Shown here piece by piece: positions 1 through 10,611 of a DNA stretch of 64,000 nucleotides (within the stretch, counting starts at the first letter, position 1; each line of letters starts with the position of its first letter). The notes under the pieces were generated by a model. That model did no database searches. It saw only the letters and a program-made list of their open reading frames with translations, and was not told where the DNA came from. The position numbers and the translations under genes were made by a program. The DNA comes from Acidimicrobiia bacterium (lineage in GTDB: Bacteria > Actinomycetota > Acidimicrobiia > Spongiisociales > UBA5794), in the NCBI GenBank assembly GCA_036396535.1, contig DASWKR010000051.1, positions 44,593 to 108,592 of the forward strand, given 5' to 3'.

Positions 1-200
1 CTCATGCCGGAAGCCTTCGATCCGGTATCGAGAACCGACCATGAGCTCATCTGGTTTCGTGGTCGCTCCTCGACGAGACGGCGTTTGTGGCCCGATCACC
101 TTGATACCAGGCAATGCCGCCATGGATCGGGGTCGATACGCCGCGCTCACGCGAGCCGCTGTGCTCTTGACGGACCACTGACGCGCAATGGCCGCAACCC
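1..200. other. Left-edge noncoding stretch
   Basis: I see no convincing gene here. A 66-codon open frame on the plus strand (4-204) has Arg-rich composition typical of GC-rich antisense frames, with no ribosome binding site and no family resemblance. It lies just downstream of the kdpE stop, so it probably holds the 3-prime untranslated end of the kdp transcript. No clear hairpin with a T-run was found. Confidence 0.4.
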
Positions 201-902
201 CTAAGGAACCGGCGGGACCTCGAAGCGATACCCCATACCGGGCTCGGTGATGAAGTACCGAGGAGCGCTCGGCTGGGGCTCGAGCTTCCGACGGAGCTGC
301 GCCATGAACACCCGGAGGTAGTTGGTCTCCTCCCCGTACTGGGGACCCCACACTTCCTTGAGTAGCTGGGTCTGAGTGATCAGCTTCCCGCGATGGCGCA
401 CCAGCATCTCGACGATGCCCCACTCGGTCGGAGTCAGCCGAACCTCCTCGCCCGAAGCCGTCGTCACGCGCTTGGCCGAGAGATCGATGGAGAAGTCGTC
501 CGTCTCGATGAGAGGCTCGTCCTCATCCGGCCCGACCTGCCTCCGCAGCGCTGCTCGAAGCCTCGCCAGCAGCTCTCCCATCCCGAACGGCTTCGTCACG
601 TAGTCATCCGCTCCGGCATCGAGGGCGACGATCTTCTCTCGCTCGGCATCTCGCACCGAGAGCACGATGATCGGGACCTGCGTCCACCCACGCAGCCCTC
701 GAATCACCTCGATGCCGTCGATGCCGGGGAGGCCGAGGTCGAGGATCACAGCATCCGGTCGATGGTCCGCCGCTCTGCGGAGTGCATCCTCTCCTGTGGC
801 CGCCGTGTCCACGCGGTATCCCAAGGCCTTGAGATTGATGCCGAGGGCGCGCACCATCTGCGGCTCGTCATCGACCACGAGGATCCTCGCCGGGTCAGCC
901 AC
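201..902 (-). CDS. kdpE: KdpE, response regulator of the KdpD/KdpE two-component system
   Basis: OmpR/PhoB-family response regulator (233 aa) that activates the kdpFABC potassium pump when phosphorylated by KdpD. Visible: an N-terminal receiver domain with the acidic pair DD (about residues 11-12), the phosphoacceptor Asp in VILDLGLPG (about 55) and Lys in YVTKPF (about 104). The C-terminal winged helix (about 130-228) has the typical LTPTEWGIVEMLV and NYLRVFMAQLRRKLE segments. I chose the GTG at 902 over an upstream ATG at 935: translation then begins at the receiver domain and overlaps the kdpD stop by 8 bases (GTGGCTGA), a usual coupled kdpD-kdpE junction. Last gene of the operon. Confidence 0.95.
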   Translation of the reverse strand: MADPARILVVDDEPQMVRALGINLKALGYRVDTAATGEDALRRAADHRPDAVILDLGLPGIDGIEVIRGLRGWTQVPIIVLSVRDAEREKIVALDAGADDYVTKPFGMGELLARLRAALRRQVGPDEDEPLIETDDFSIDLSAKRVTTASGEEVRLTPTEWGIVEMLVRHRGKLITQTQLLKEVWGPQYGEETNYLRVFMAQLRRKLEPQPSAPRYFITEPGMGYRFEVPPVP

Positions 903-3438
903 GCGCCATCCCAACCTCGGGTGCGAGGGGCGCATCGATGCCCCCTGCGACGTCGAGCGCGATCACCATCGTCGTCCCCCCGCCCGGAGTGTCCTCGATG
1001 ACGAGCTCGCTACCCATCGCCTCTACAAGTCCACGGGCGACGGCCAGACCGAGACCGACCCCCTCGCGATTGGGGGAGTCGCCCATCCGCTGGAAGGGTT
1101 GGAATGCCATGTCGCGGGCGTCGGGTGGTATGCCGGGGCCGCGGTCGCTGATCCTGAGGTCGATGCGGCCGCCCACCACGCCGGCGCCGACCCGGACCGT
1201 CTCACGCGGCGGCGACCACGCCAAGGCGTTCTCGACCAGATTGGCGACTACTCGCTCGAGGAGATCAGGGTCGGTCTGCACCTCCGGGAGGGCTTCGGAG
1301 ATGTCGATGACGACCCGGTCTCCACCCGATCCGAGGCCGGAGATCGCCGACGCGACTACCTCGTCGAGCCCGACCGGTCGAAGAAAGACGTGGACGGCAC
1401 CGACCTGGACCCGGCTGGCGTCGAGGAGATGGCCTACGAGGCGGTTGAGTCGCTCGGTCTCGTCCAACGCGGTCTCGAGGAATGCTCGGACCTCGTCTGC
1501 CGTCCACGCGACCCCCGTCTCCACCAGGCTCGTCAGCGAGGCCTTGATCGTCGCCAGCGGAGTTCGCAGGTCGTGGGAGACGGCACGGAGCAGCGCGGTA
1601 CGCAGGCGGTCGGTCTCTGCCATGGACTCGGCGGACCCAGCCTCCCGCTCGAGCTCTGCCCTCTCGATGGCCTGGAAGATCTGCGCGGCGAAGGCCCTCA
1701 GCACGATGCGATCATCGGCCGTCAGCTTGCCGTCGAGGATGACGAGCACGGTGTCGTCGGTGACGTCCAACACCTCGGTGCCGGCCCGGGGAGACGAGAG
1801 CTCCGCAGATCCGTCCCAGGCGAGGGTCTCCCATTCGTCCCCGGCACGCCGCAAGATGCTCACCGCATCGAGCGAGAGAACGTCTCTCACCCGCCTGAGC
1901 AGGGCGTACTGATCGGAGGGGAAGACCGGATGCCTCAGTGTCGTCGTGGCGGCGAGCGCCTCGGCCTGTGCCCTGGCCCGGGTCGCATCAGCACTGCGCC
2001 GACTCGAGTGGCCGACGAGCAGTCCGACGGCGAGCGCCACTGCCAGGAAGGCGAAGAGAGAGAAGAGATCGTCCGGGTTGGCGATGGTCCAAGTCTCAAC
2101 CGGCGGCGTGAAGAACCAGTTGGCGAGCAGGAAGGCGGCGACCGCGGTCACCACGGCCGGCAGCGCGCCGCCGATCCCGCCCGTGATCACCGCGGCGAGC
2201 AGGTAGACGAGCAGGACGTTGTGGAGCTCTAGCTGCTCACGGCGGCCGAGAAGGATCAACGTGAGGAGAGGAAGCCCCACGAAAGCGATCCCCCATGATC
2301 CGGCGCGCCGTACAGATCCGATCGACTTCCGGCGTGGCGGCCTGCGTTGCCGGCTCGGCCGGCGGGCGCCTTCGTATGAGATGACGTGTACGTCGACGGC
2401 ATCTGAGTTGCGGATCACCCTGGCGATGGGCGAGCCTCGCAGCAGCTCGTTGAGGCGCGATCGCCGCGACGCCCCCATCACGATCTGGGTGGCATTCTCC
2501 TCCCGCGCGAAGGCGACGAGGGAGGTGCCTACGTCGTCACCGACCACCTCGTGGTATCGACCGCCGAACTCTTGCAGCAGCTCTCGCTGCGCTGGGAGGG
2601 CGGGGCTCGACTCTTCGGCCAGGCCGTCGGTCGGGCGCACGTACACCCCGACGAGGTCTGCTCGGGAGCGCATCGCCAGGCGGGCGGCTCGCCTCACGAC
2701 CGCTTCACCTCCGACGGCGCCGGCCAGGGCGACGACCACCCTCTCCTTCGTCTCCCACGGCTGATCGATGCCGTGCAGGTCGCGGTACTCAGCAACGGCT
2801 TCGTCGACACGGTCCGCCGTCCAGGACAAGGCGAGCTCCCGAAGCGCTCCGAGGTTGCCGGGCCGGAAGTAGTTGGCAAGGGCCGCATCGACGCTCTCAG
2901 CCGGATAGATCTTCCCGGCGGCCAACCGCTCTCGAATGCCTTCCTGAGTGAGATCGACCAGCTCGATCTCGTCGGCGCGTCGCACCACCTCGTCGGGGAT
3001 CGTCTCTCGTTGCAGGACGTTGGTGATCTCGAAGATCACGTCGTTGAGCGAGTCGAGATGCTGGATGTTGACGGTCGAGAGGACGTCGACGCCGGCGTCG
3101 AGCAGCGCGTCAACGTCTTGCCAGCGCTTGGCGTGCCTCGAACCGGGAACGTTGGTGTGCGCCAACTCGTCGACCAGCGCCACCTGTGGTCGTCGGGACA
3201 ACACCGCATCCAGGTCCATCTCCTCGAAGTCGGATCCGCGGTACTCGAGCCGCCTCCTGGGTATGACCTCCAGATCGCCGATCAGGCCGGCGGTGTCGAC
3301 CCGACCGTGGGGTTCGACGTAGCCGACCACGACGTCACGTCCTCGCCCTCTGAGACGGTGTCCGTCTTCCAGCATGGCGTATGTCTTGCCCACACCGGGA
3401 GCGGCCCCTAGGAACACCTTGAGCTTGCCGCGCTTCAC
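895..3438 (-). CDS. kdpD: KdpD, turgor/potassium sensor histidine kinase
   Basis: Membrane sensor kinase (847 aa, near the family's usual 850-900) that phosphorylates KdpE under potassium limitation. Domains in order: KdpD N-terminal ATP-binding domain (about 1-210) with Walker A GAAPGVGKT (11-19) and Walker B VALVDELAHTN (86-96); a UspA-like domain (about 230-355); the DUF4118 four-helix membrane segment (about 383-480); a GAF-like linker; HisKA with phosphoacceptor His about 622 in SHDLRTPLA; and a C-terminal HATPase with NLVENAL and GPGIPP boxes. The start is GTG. It follows kdpC after 67 bases and overlaps kdpE by 8. Confidence 0.95.
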   Translation of the reverse strand: MKRGKLKVFLGAAPGVGKTYAMLEDGHRLRGRGRDVVVGYVEPHGRVDTAGLIGDLEVIPRRRLEYRGSDFEEMDLDAVLSRRPQVALVDELAHTNVPGSRHAKRWQDVDALLDAGVDVLSTVNIQHLDSLNDVIFEITNVLQRETIPDEVVRRADEIELVDLTQEGIRERLAAGKIYPAESVDAALANYFRPGNLGALRELALSWTADRVDEAVAEYRDLHGIDQPWETKERVVVALAGAVGGEAVVRRAARLAMRSRADLVGVYVRPTDGLAEESSPALPAQRELLQEFGGRYHEVVGDDVGTSLVAFAREENATQIVMGASRRSRLNELLRGSPIARVIRNSDAVDVHVISYEGARRPSRQRRPPRRKSIGSVRRAGSWGIAFVGLPLLTLILLGRREQLELHNVLLVYLLAAVITGGIGGALPAVVTAVAAFLLANWFFTPPVETWTIANPDDLFSLFAFLAVALAVGLLVGHSSRRSADATRARAQAEALAATTTLRHPVFPSDQYALLRRVRDVLSLDAVSILRRAGDEWETLAWDGSAELSSPRAGTEVLDVTDDTVLVILDGKLTADDRIVLRAFAAQIFQAIERAELEREAGSAESMAETDRLRTALLRAVSHDLRTPLATIKASLTSLVETGVAWTADEVRAFLETALDETERLNRLVGHLLDASRVQVGAVHVFLRPVGLDEVVASAISGLGSGGDRVVIDISEALPEVQTDPDLLERVVANLVENALAWSPPRETVRVGAGVVGGRIDLRISDRGPGIPPDARDMAFQPFQRMGDSPNREGVGLGLAVARGLVEAMGSELVIEDTPGGGTTMVIALDVAGGIDAPLAPEVGMARG

Positions 3439-3505
3439 GTCGTAACGCTACTTCTCGGCTCGACCGTGCCGGCGGGAGATGTCGTCAGGGTGAGCGGTGA
3501 CGTGA

Positions 3506-4078
3506 TCATGACAACGCGTCGAGCGCCAGATTCAGTCGCAGCACATTCACGCCGGGCTCACCCAAGAGACCGAGGCCTCTGGAATCCGTGTTGCGACGGA
3601 TGAGATCGAGCACGACCTCTACGTCGAGTCGGCGAGCCTCCGCGACACGGGCGGCTTGCAGGGTGGCGTTGCTCGATGAGATGTGAGGGTCGAGGCCCGA
3701 GGCGGAGGCGGTGACCGCATCGATCGGCACGAGGACCCCGGCGCCCAACCCGTTCACCGATCGGTACTCCGAGACGCGCTCGGCCACCGAATCGAGCAGC
3801 TCTGGGCTGGAGGGGCCGAGATTGCTGCCCGAGCTCGCCGATCCGTCGTAGCCGCCACCGGCTGCCGACGGTCGCGAGTGGAAGTACTGCGGCTCGGAGA
3901 AGACCTGCCCGAGCAGGCCGGATCCGACGAGTCCCGCATCGTCGTCGATCAAGGAGCCGTCGGCATCATGACCCAAGCCGACCTGGGCGACCCCTGTGAC
4001 GAGGAGCGGGTAGGCGAGTCCCGTCAGAATCGTGAAGGCGAGGAGCATGCGCAGCGCCGGCATCAGCTGGCGTCTCAT
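3506..4078 (-). CDS. kdpC: KdpC, potassium-transporting ATPase subunit C
   Basis: Small periplasm-facing subunit (190 aa) with a single N-terminal membrane anchor (about residues 8-30) that stabilises nucleotide and K+ binding in the KdpFABC complex. Recognised by the order of family motifs: GSGLLGQVF, a [10 protein letters not shown] segment, [18 protein letters not shown], then [15 protein letters not shown] and the conserved C-terminal NVLRLNLAL. The ATG at 4078 overlaps the kdpB stop as ATGA (4078-4075), so translation is coupled. Confidence 0.95.
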   Translation of the reverse strand: MRRQLMPALRMLLAFTILTGLAYPLLVTGVAQVGLGHDADGSLIDDDAGLVGSGLLGQVFSEPQYFHSRPSAAGGGYDGSASSGSNLGPSSPELLDSVAERVSEYRSVNGLGAGVLVPIDAVTASASGLDPHISSSNATLQAARVAEARRLDVEVVLDLIRRNTDSRGLGLLGEPGVNVLRLNLALDALS

Positions 4079-6144
4079 AACCCGATCCCCAGCCCTTGGA
4101 TGATCGAGTCGATGAGCTTGATTCCGACGAACGGTGTGATCAGACCGCCGAGAGCGTAGATGCCGAGGTTGCGTCTGAGCATCACGACGGCACTCTCGGC
4201 GCGGAATCTCACACCGCGCAGAGCCAGCGGTATGAGGGCGACGATCACCAGAGCGTTGAAGACGACGGCCGACAAGATGGCGCTGCGTGGCGTGGCGAGA
4301 TTCATCACGTCGAGTCGATCGAGCACCGGGAAGACCCCCGAGAACATCGCCGGGATGATGGCGAAGTACTTTGCGACGTCATTCGAGATGGAGAACGTCG
4401 TGAGCGCACCCCGGGTGATGAGGAGTTGCTTGCCGATCTCGACGATCTCGATGAGCTTGGTCGGGTTCGAGTCGAGGTCGACCATGTTCCCGGCTTCCTT
4501 CGCAGCTTGCGTTCCAGTGTTCATCGCCACACCGACGTCGGCCTGAGCAAGAGCAGGGGCATCGTTCGTCCCGTCGCCGGTCATCGCGACCAGCCGACCA
4601 CCTGCCTGCTCACGCCGGATGAGGGCCATCTTCTGCTCTGGCGTTGCCTCGGCGAGGAAGTCATCGACACCTGCCTCATCTGCGATGGCGCGCGCCGTGA
4701 GCGGGTTGTCGCCCGTGATCATCACCGTGCGGATCCCCATCGAACGGAGCTGGTCGAAACGGCTGCGAATCCCTTCCTTGACCACGTCCTTGAGATGGAT
4801 CACCCCGAGCACGTCGTCGCCGTCTACGACGACAAGCGGAGTTCCTCCGCCGGTGGCGACGCCTTCGACGAGGGCATCGAGCGCTCCAGGAATCTGCCCA
4901 CCTCGCTCGGCCACCCATCGCTTGACCGCATCGGCCGCTCCCTTGCGCACAGGACGGCCGTCGATGTCCACACCGCTCATCCTGGTTTGAGCGCTGAATG
5001 CGACGAGGTCGGCGTGCGAGACGTCTCGCTCTCGCAGATTGAACCGTCTCTTCGCCAGCACGACTATCGACCGGCCCTCGGGCGTCTCGTCGGCGAGGCT
5101 CGCCAGCTGGGCGGCCGCAGCGAGGCGTTCCTCGGTCACATCCGGCAGTGGGAGAAACTCCGCAGCCTGCCTGTTGCCGAGTGTGATGGTGCCGGTCTTG
5201 TCGAGCAGGAGCGTCGAGCAGTCACCGGCTGCCTCGACCGCCCTCCCGGAGAGGGCCAACACGTTGTGCTGCACCAGTCGATCCATCCCTGCGATGCCGA
5301 TGGCAGACAGCAGGGCGCCGATGGTCGTCGGGATCAGGGTGACCAGCAGAGCAACCAGGACGATGACGTCCTGTTCTGCGCCGGAATAGATGGCGAGGGG
5401 CTGCAGCGTCACCGTGACGAGCAGGAAAACGATGGTGAGCGCCGCCAGGAGTATGTTGAGGGCGATCTCGTTCGGTGTCTTCTGCCGGCTGGCGCCTTCC
5501 ACGAGCGCGATCATCCTGTCGAGGAAGGTCTCGCCGGGGCGGGCCGTTATCCGGACGACGATCTTGTCCGACAACAGACGTGTCCCTCCGGTGACGGCCG
5601 ACCTGTCGCCGCCTGCCTCGCGGATGACGGGTGCCGACTCGCCTGTGATGGCTGACTCGTCGACCGATGCGATCCCCTCGATGATCTCGCCATCCGATGG
5701 GATGAGCTCCCCAGCTGATACGACTACGACGTCGTCTACCTCGAGCTGCGACGACGGGAGCTGATCCACGTGACCGTCCGGATGGCGGCGGTTGGCCATC
5801 GTTGTCGAGCGAGTCCTCCGCAAGTTCTCGGCCTGAGCTTTGCCCCTGCCTTCCGCCATGGCCTCGGCGAGGTTGGCGAACAGCAACGTGAACCACAGCC
5901 AGGCAGTCACGAGTCCGGCGAAGACGTCGTCCCCGCCTTCGCCCTCTCCGTAGCGTCGGATGAAGAGAGCCGTCGTCAGGACGCTGCCGACCAGCACGAC
6001 GAACATCACCGGGTTGCGGGCCTGCACTCGGGGGTCGAGCTTCCTGAAGCTGCCTGCGACGGCGCCGCCCAGGATCGACAGATCGAGGACGGAGCGTCTC
6101 GTGACGCGCCCTGTGTGCCTCGTGGTCGCCGGCATCTCCCTCAT
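4075..6144 (-). CDS. kdpB: KdpB, catalytic P-type ATPase subunit
   Basis: ATP-hydrolysing subunit (689 aa) of the high-affinity potassium pump in the cytoplasmic membrane. Visible: two N-terminal membrane helices (about 40-90), the actuator-domain TGES loop (in [10 protein letters not shown], about 165-174), helices with the [12 protein letters not shown] region, the phosphorylation motif DKTGTIT with Asp315, and the hinge motif [14 protein letters not shown] with the following helix bundle. Length and motif order are normal, so the protein should be active. ATGA overlaps join it to kdpA upstream (6144-6141) and kdpC downstream. Confidence 0.97.
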   Translation of the reverse strand: MREMPATTRHTGRVTRRSVLDLSILGGAVAGSFRKLDPRVQARNPVMFVVLVGSVLTTALFIRRYGEGEGGDDVFAGLVTAWLWFTLLFANLAEAMAEGRGKAQAENLRRTRSTTMANRRHPDGHVDQLPSSQLEVDDVVVVSAGELIPSDGEIIEGIASVDESAITGESAPVIREAGGDRSAVTGGTRLLSDKIVVRITARPGETFLDRMIALVEGASRQKTPNEIALNILLAALTIVFLLVTVTLQPLAIYSGAEQDVIVLVALLVTLIPTTIGALLSAIGIAGMDRLVQHNVLALSGRAVEAAGDCSTLLLDKTGTITLGNRQAAEFLPLPDVTEERLAAAAQLASLADETPEGRSIVVLAKRRFNLRERDVSHADLVAFSAQTRMSGVDIDGRPVRKGAADAVKRWVAERGGQIPGALDALVEGVATGGGTPLVVVDGDDVLGVIHLKDVVKEGIRSRFDQLRSMGIRTVMITGDNPLTARAIADEAGVDDFLAEATPEQKMALIRREQAGGRLVAMTGDGTNDAPALAQADVGVAMNTGTQAAKEAGNMVDLDSNPTKLIEIVEIGKQLLITRGALTTFSISNDVAKYFAIIPAMFSGVFPVLDRLDVMNLATPRSAILSAVVFNALVIVALIPLALRGVRFRAESAVVMLRRNLGIYALGGLITPFVGIKLIDSIIQGLGIGL

Positions 6145-7850
6145 AGCGAGAGGTGCTCGACGATCGGTCCGAGGGCCAGCGCCGGGAAGAAGGTGAGGCC
6201 CGCCACGACGACCACCACTCCAACGATGAGACCACAGAAGAGGGGGGTGTGGGTCGGAAAGGTCCCCGCCGTGGCAGGCGCCACTTGCTTGCTCGCCATG
6301 GTGGCGGCGATGCCGAGCACCGGCATGATGAGGAAGAAGCGGCCGACGAGCATCGACAGCCCAATCGTCGTGTCGTACCAGGCAGTCGCAGAGTCGAGTC
6401 CGGCGAAAGCCGATCCGTTGTTGTTGGCTCCCGAGGCGTAGGCGTACAGAATCTCGGACAACCCGTGGGGGCCGGGGTTCGCTCGGGAGGCGAGAGCGCC
6501 TTCCAGCATCACGGAGGCGGCGGCGAATGTGAGGAGGGCGACGGGCATCGCCAGTATGTAGAGGGCGACCATCTTCATCTCGGCGGCTTGGATCTTCTTG
6601 CCGAGGTACTCGGGCGTCCGCCCGACCATGAGGCCTGCCAGGAACACCGCGAGGATGGCGAAGACGAGTAGACCATTGAGCCCAACCCCGACTCCGCCGG
6701 GGCTCACCTCACCCAACAGAATGTGCATGAGAGCGAGCCCGCCGCCGAACGCCGTCATGCTGTCGTGCGTGCAGTCGATCGAGCCGTTGGACGTTCCGGT
6801 GGTGCTCGCCGCCCACAACCCGCATGCCGCCGAACCGAAGCGAACCTCCTTGCCCTCCATGCTGCCGCCGCCCTGGTCGGCCGCTGCGGTCTGAGCCACA
6901 CCCAGCGCCTCGAGACGAGGGTTGCCGTTGGTCTCCAGTTGCATCACCGAGACCGCCATCGCCACCCAGACGAGGAACATGACGGCGAAAACAGCCCATC
7001 CCTGGCGTCGATCGTCGACCAAGTGGCCGAAGGCGAGGGCGAGGGCGAATGGGACGACGAGGATCGCCCAGTTTTCGATCATGTTGCTGAGAGGTGTCGG
7101 ATTCTCGAACGGGTGTGACGAGTTGGCATTGAAGAACCCGCCTCCGTTGGTTCCGAGCTGCTTGATGGCGACTTGGCTCGCCACGGGCCCGCCCGGAATC
7201 GACTGGCCGGCTCCCTCGACCGTCGTCACCTCGGTGTAGCCGTTCAGGTTCTGGATGACGCCTTGACCGACGAGGAGGATGGCGAGGACAAACGAGAGCG
7301 GGAGCAGGATGCGAACGGTGGTTCGTGTGAGGTCGACCCAGAAGTTGCCCAGGGTCGAGGCGCGCCGTCTGACCAGTCCCCGAATGAAGGCCGCCATCAC
7401 CGCCATTCCCGCGGCTGCCGACGCGAAGTTCTGTACGGCAAGGCCGGTCATCTGCGTGAGGTGGCTCATCGTCGTCTCGCCGCCATACGACTGCCAGTTG
7501 GTGTTCGTCATAAAGCTGACTGCGGCGTTGAACGAGATGTGGGGGACGACCGCCGGCGCCTTCGTCGGGTTGAGGGGAAGCGAGCCCTGGAGCCGCTGCA
7601 GGGCGTAGAGCGTCAGGAAGGACACTGCGCTGAATGCGAGCACCGAGTACGCGTATGCCGTCCAGCGCTGCTCCCGGGCAGCATCGATTCGACACACTCG
7701 GTAGATGAGCCGCTCGAGGGGGTCGAACAGACGGTCCCCCGGGCTCGTTCCGCCGCCGTACACACGAGCCATGTAGCGACCCAGGGGCACCGCGCCGACG
7801 ACCACGGCCGCGATCAATGCAACGAGCCCAGCCCAGGCTGTCAACGACAT
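6141..7850 (-). CDS. kdpA: KdpA, potassium-translocating subunit
   Basis: Channel-like K+-binding subunit (569 aa), about ten membrane helices, related to the SKT potassium-channel superfamily. The four pore-loop segments are visible: near [10 protein letters not shown], near [19 protein letters not shown], near [16 protein letters not shown], and near [14 protein letters not shown], each supplying a selectivity-filter Gly. Length is normal. It follows kdpF by one base pair and overlaps kdpB by four. A strand of the complex rather than a standalone channel, given the intact kdpB, kdpC and kdpF. Confidence 0.97.
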   Translation of the reverse strand: MSLTAWAGLVALIAAVVVGAVPLGRYMARVYGGGTSPGDRLFDPLERLIYRVCRIDAAREQRWTAYAYSVLAFSAVSFLTLYALQRLQGSLPLNPTKAPAVVPHISFNAAVSFMTNTNWQSYGGETTMSHLTQMTGLAVQNFASAAAGMAVMAAFIRGLVRRRASTLGNFWVDLTRTTVRILLPLSFVLAILLVGQGVIQNLNGYTEVTTVEGAGQSIPGGPVASQVAIKQLGTNGGGFFNANSSHPFENPTPLSNMIENWAILVVPFALALAFGHLVDDRRQGWAVFAVMFLVWVAMAVSVMQLETNGNPRLEALGVAQTAAADQGGGSMEGKEVRFGSAACGLWAASTTGTSNGSIDCTHDSMTAFGGGLALMHILLGEVSPGGVGVGLNGLLVFAILAVFLAGLMVGRTPEYLGKKIQAAEMKMVALYILAMPVALLTFAAASVMLEGALASRANPGPHGLSEILYAYASGANNNGSAFAGLDSATAWYDTTIGLSMLVGRFFLIMPVLGIAATMASKQVAPATAGTFPTHTPLFCGLIVGVVVVVAGLTFFPALALGPIVEHLSL

Positions 7851-7851
7851 G

Positions 7852-7941
7852 TCAGAACTTCTCGGGAAACAGCAGCGCCGCGAGGAGGTACCCGGCCAGC
7901 ACCACGCCGAGGACGAGGCCGACGATGTTCTCGGCGCTCAA
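7852..7941 (-). CDS. kdpF: KdpF, small membrane subunit (TTG start)
   Basis: A 29-residue single-helix protein ending in [12 protein letters not shown], the exact size and pattern of KdpF peptides, which sit in the membrane and stabilise the KdpABC complex. The start is TTG at 7941-7939. It shares bases with the TGA of the preceding small gene (TTGA, 7941-7938), so it is probably translated by coupling. Only one base separates its stop from the kdpA start. Confidence 0.85.
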   Translation of the reverse strand: MSAENIVGLVLGVVLAGYLLAALLFPEKF

Positions 7942-8069
7942 AGTGACGAGTCGTCGGGACGCGCCTCGTGGTCCTCGACGGCCCGAACGATCCGATCGAG
8001 GCCCCTCACATAGGCCACGCACAGTGCGAAGAACGTCAACCCGATGACGATGAATGCAACGTCCGGCAC
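7938..8069 (-). CDS. Small single-helix membrane protein heading the kdp operon
   Basis: A 43-residue protein with one membrane helix (about 4-22, VAFIVIGLTFFALCVAY) and an acidic, Arg-containing tail. GTG at 8069 is preceded by GGTGGGAG at a good distance, which favours it over the ATG at 8135. Its stop overlaps the kdpF start. Small helices in this position occur ahead of kdpF in other actinobacteria as far as I recall; its role is unknown and it may be an accessory subunit of the pump. Confidence 0.6.
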   Translation of the reverse strand: MPDVAFIVIGLTFFALCVAYVRGLDRIVRAVEDHEARPDDSSL

Positions 8070-8215
8070 TCCAGACTCCCACCCGGCCGGCTGGATGCCG
8101 GCGACGTTCACATGGTCCACAGGGCACGGACACATGCAATGGGTTTGACGGGTTCCTTGCGCGCCGGTTCGCCGACTTCACCGGGACTTAGCGGGCCGTG
8201 ATGTTCATCGAGATT

Positions 8216-8235
8216 CCGGACGCCTACCCGTCCGG
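8216..8235 (-). terminator. Hairpin at the stop codon of the KimA-like gene
   Basis: Perfect 7-bp stem CCGGACG / CGTCCGG with a 6-base loop that contains the TAG stop of the permease gene. No T-run follows on the minus strand, so it may be a weak or factor-assisted terminator, or an mRNA-stabilising structure between the permease and the kdp operon. Confidence 0.35.
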
Positions 8236-10560
8236 CGTGTCGGCGTCGGGCCCGGCACGCTCGACGGTGCGCAGATCGCCGTTGCTGCGCAGGTGGTAAG
8301 GAACGCTGGTCACCGCGATCCCCGCCTCCCCGGCGAGGGTTGCCTTGATGGCGAGGCCCGTCTGGTTGTGGAGAAGCTGCGGAACTCGACCTGGCACGAC
8401 GAACTCCGGGATGACCGCCGTTATCAACGTTCCGGGCACCGCGGCACGTCTCCGTTCGCGAACGTACCGAACGAGCGGGTCGACGATGCTGCGGTACGGG
8501 CTGGCGACGATGACCAGAGGTATCTGGTAGCCGGCATCCTGCCACTGACTCTCCAGCCTCTGTCTCTGGTCCGCATCCACGTCGATGTGAATCGCCGTGA
8601 CCGGTGGACCGAGACGCTGAGCGTATGCCAGGGTCTCCCTGATCGGCCTCGTCAAGTCGGAGATGAGAACCACCTGTTCGATGCGTCCGATGGGGATCTG
8701 GACCAAGCGGCTCCGTCGCGACCGTCGCAACACGTTGAGGTCGGTGACGACGACACCCGGCTCGAAGAGCAGTCGGGACTTGATCGCCAGACTGTGCCGG
8801 TGGGCGAACGGGGCGAGGATCGAGCGGATCCGTACTCTGTCGGCGAGGATCACAGTGATGATGGTGTCGGGGTGGGCGTCTCGTTCGAGGCGGACCCGCT
8901 CGACGACCCTTTTCGAGATGGAATCGCGCTCCCCAGGGATGATCTCGAGCGCGTAGCCGGGATGGGCGGAGTCCCATGCGTACACGAGGTCGTCCGACCG
9001 GGGCTCCTCGGCGTGGACGCAGCTCAGCGCCTCAGAGTTGATGAGCTCCGCGTAGCGCAGGGCACGGTCGGTTCCCTCGTCGTGGTGGGCGACGAGCACG
9101 ATGAGCCTCGTCGGACGGGACTCTGCGGTGACTGGGACCTGCCTGAGCTGGGTCGCCACGCTCATGTAGTGCCGGCGGATGGTCAACATCAGGGCCACGA
9201 GGGTGGGCACGATGAGGATGACGATCCATGCCCCATGCACGAACTTCACGGTCGCCACGACGATCAGAACGACGCCGGTGGTGAACGCCCCGACCGAGTT
9301 GATGATCACCGACCGCCTCCACTGCGGCTCCCTGGTTCTCACCCAATGTCGCACCATGCCTGCCTGGCTGAGAGTGAAGGCGGTGAAGACGCCCACCACG
9401 TAGAGCTGGATGAGGCGGCTCACTTCCGCGTCGAACACGACGAGCAGGATCGACGCCATCACCGCAAGCGTCACGACCCCATTCGAGAAGACGAGGCGAT
9501 CGCCTCGATTGAGGTACTGCCGAGGCATCAGCTTGTGCCGCGCGAGGATCGCCGAAAGTCGCGGAAAGTCCTGGTACGCCGTGTTGGCGGCCAGTATGAG
9601 GATGGCCGCCGTGAACACCTGCAGGGCGTAGAAGCCGGCTCCCTCGTTGAAGACGGCGCGGCCGATCTGCGAGACAACGGTCCCGTACTGGTCGATCGTG
9701 CCCTCGGAGATCCGTACGTCGAACCATCGGGCCAGCGTCGAGATCCCCAAGAACATCGAGATCGAGATGACGCCCATGATCCCGAGCGTCGTCGCCGCGT
9801 TGTGTGCCTTCGGCTCGCGGAATGCCTGCACCCCGTTGGCGATCGCCTCGACGCCGGTGAGGGCGGTCGAGCCCGAGGCGAACGCCCGGAGGACCAGAAA
9901 GATCCCGAGGGCGCCAACTTCCGGCTCTAAGGCGGCCCCGGACGAGATGGCGTTCGGACATTCGCCGTCGAGGCAGGCCGCGAATCCTACGAAGAGCATG
10001 ACCCCGACGGTCGCCACGAACAGATAGGTGGGAGCAGCGAAGATGGTCGAAGCCTCCTTGACCCCGCGCAAGTTGGCGATGGTCAACAGGAGCACGAAGA
10101 GGAGAGCAATCTCGACGCGCCATGGGATGAGGTCGGGGGCGGCCGAGGTGATGGCGGCGACACCGGCCGCAACGGATACGGAAACGGTCAGCACATAGTC
10201 GGTGAGGAGGGCAGACGCCGCAACCGTCCCGGTCCGGATGCCGAGGTTGTCGTTCGAGACGATGAAGGCTCCACCACCGTCGGGGTACGCCTTGATCGTC
10301 TGCCGGTACGAGACGATCACGATGAACAGAAGGATCGCGATTGCCAGCGACAAGGGCGCCAACGCGCTGAAGGCAGCCGTGCCGGCGAGCGCCAGCACGA
10401 GCATCGCCTCCTCGGTCGCGTACGCCACGGAGGAGAGCGGATCGGATGCGAACACGGGGAGCGCCAGCCGTTTGGGAAGCAACTGTTGGTGCTCTTCGAA
10501 GGTGGCGAAGGGCCTGCCGAAGAGTCTCCGCTTGAGACTCACGTTGGATCGACCTGTCAA
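8224..10560 (-). CDS. KimA/YdaO-type APC potassium permease
   Basis: Integral membrane permease (778 aa) of the APC superfamily. The N-terminal segment with LPVFASDPLSSVAYATEE is the hallmark of the KimA (YdaO) branch, which imports K+ with protons. About twelve membrane helices fill residues about 30-490; the remaining about 280 residues form a soluble cytoplasmic domain, as in KimA. I chose TTG at 10560 because AGAGG lies 7 bases ahead of it; the open frame extends to another TTG at 10602 with no such site. The neighbouring kdp operon supports a potassium role. Substrate assignment is inference from family and context; it could transport an amino acid. Confidence 0.75.
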   Translation of the reverse strand: MTGRSNVSLKRRLFGRPFATFEEHQQLLPKRLALPVFASDPLSSVAYATEEAMLVLALAGTAAFSALAPLSLAIAILLFIVIVSYRQTIKAYPDGGGAFIVSNDNLGIRTGTVAASALLTDYVLTVSVSVAAGVAAITSAAPDLIPWRVEIALLFVLLLTIANLRGVKEASTIFAAPTYLFVATVGVMLFVGFAACLDGECPNAISSGAALEPEVGALGIFLVLRAFASGSTALTGVEAIANGVQAFREPKAHNAATTLGIMGVISISMFLGISTLARWFDVRISEGTIDQYGTVVSQIGRAVFNEGAGFYALQVFTAAILILAANTAYQDFPRLSAILARHKLMPRQYLNRGDRLVFSNGVVTLAVMASILLVVFDAEVSRLIQLYVVGVFTAFTLSQAGMVRHWVRTREPQWRRSVIINSVGAFTTGVVLIVVATVKFVHGAWIVILIVPTLVALMLTIRRHYMSVATQLRQVPVTAESRPTRLIVLVAHHDEGTDRALRYAELINSEALSCVHAEEPRSDDLVYAWDSAHPGYALEIIPGERDSISKRVVERVRLERDAHPDTIITVILADRVRIRSILAPFAHRHSLAIKSRLLFEPGVVVTDLNVLRRSRRSRLVQIPIGRIEQVVLISDLTRPIRETLAYAQRLGPPVTAIHIDVDADQRQRLESQWQDAGYQIPLVIVASPYRSIVDPLVRYVRERRRAAVPGTLITAVIPEFVVPGRVPQLLHNQTGLAIKATLAGEAGIAVTSVPYHLRSNGDLRTVERAGPDADTPDG

Positions 10561-10611
10561 CGGTCTTCCTCTCGTTGCGAGGCGCTCTCGCGCTGGACGC
10601 AATCCGGCTCC

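Noticed and set aside
667..2232. Long plus-strand frame opposite kdpD (521 codons), and similar frames opposite kdpB, the permease and the oxidases
   Set aside because: Antisense frames of GC-rich genes; Arg/Pro/His-rich, no start signals, no family resemblance, fully covered by well-supported genes.
8070..8215. A CGCTAAGTCC and AACCCGTCAAACCC pattern resembling parts of a riboswitch before the small kdp gene
   Set aside because: Fragments match only loosely and the order and spacing do not give a complete known fold; a covariance search would be needed.
8293..9930. 545-codon plus-strand frame opposite the KimA-like gene
   Set aside because: Shadow of the permease on the other strand; composition is Asp/His/Arg-rich without domains.
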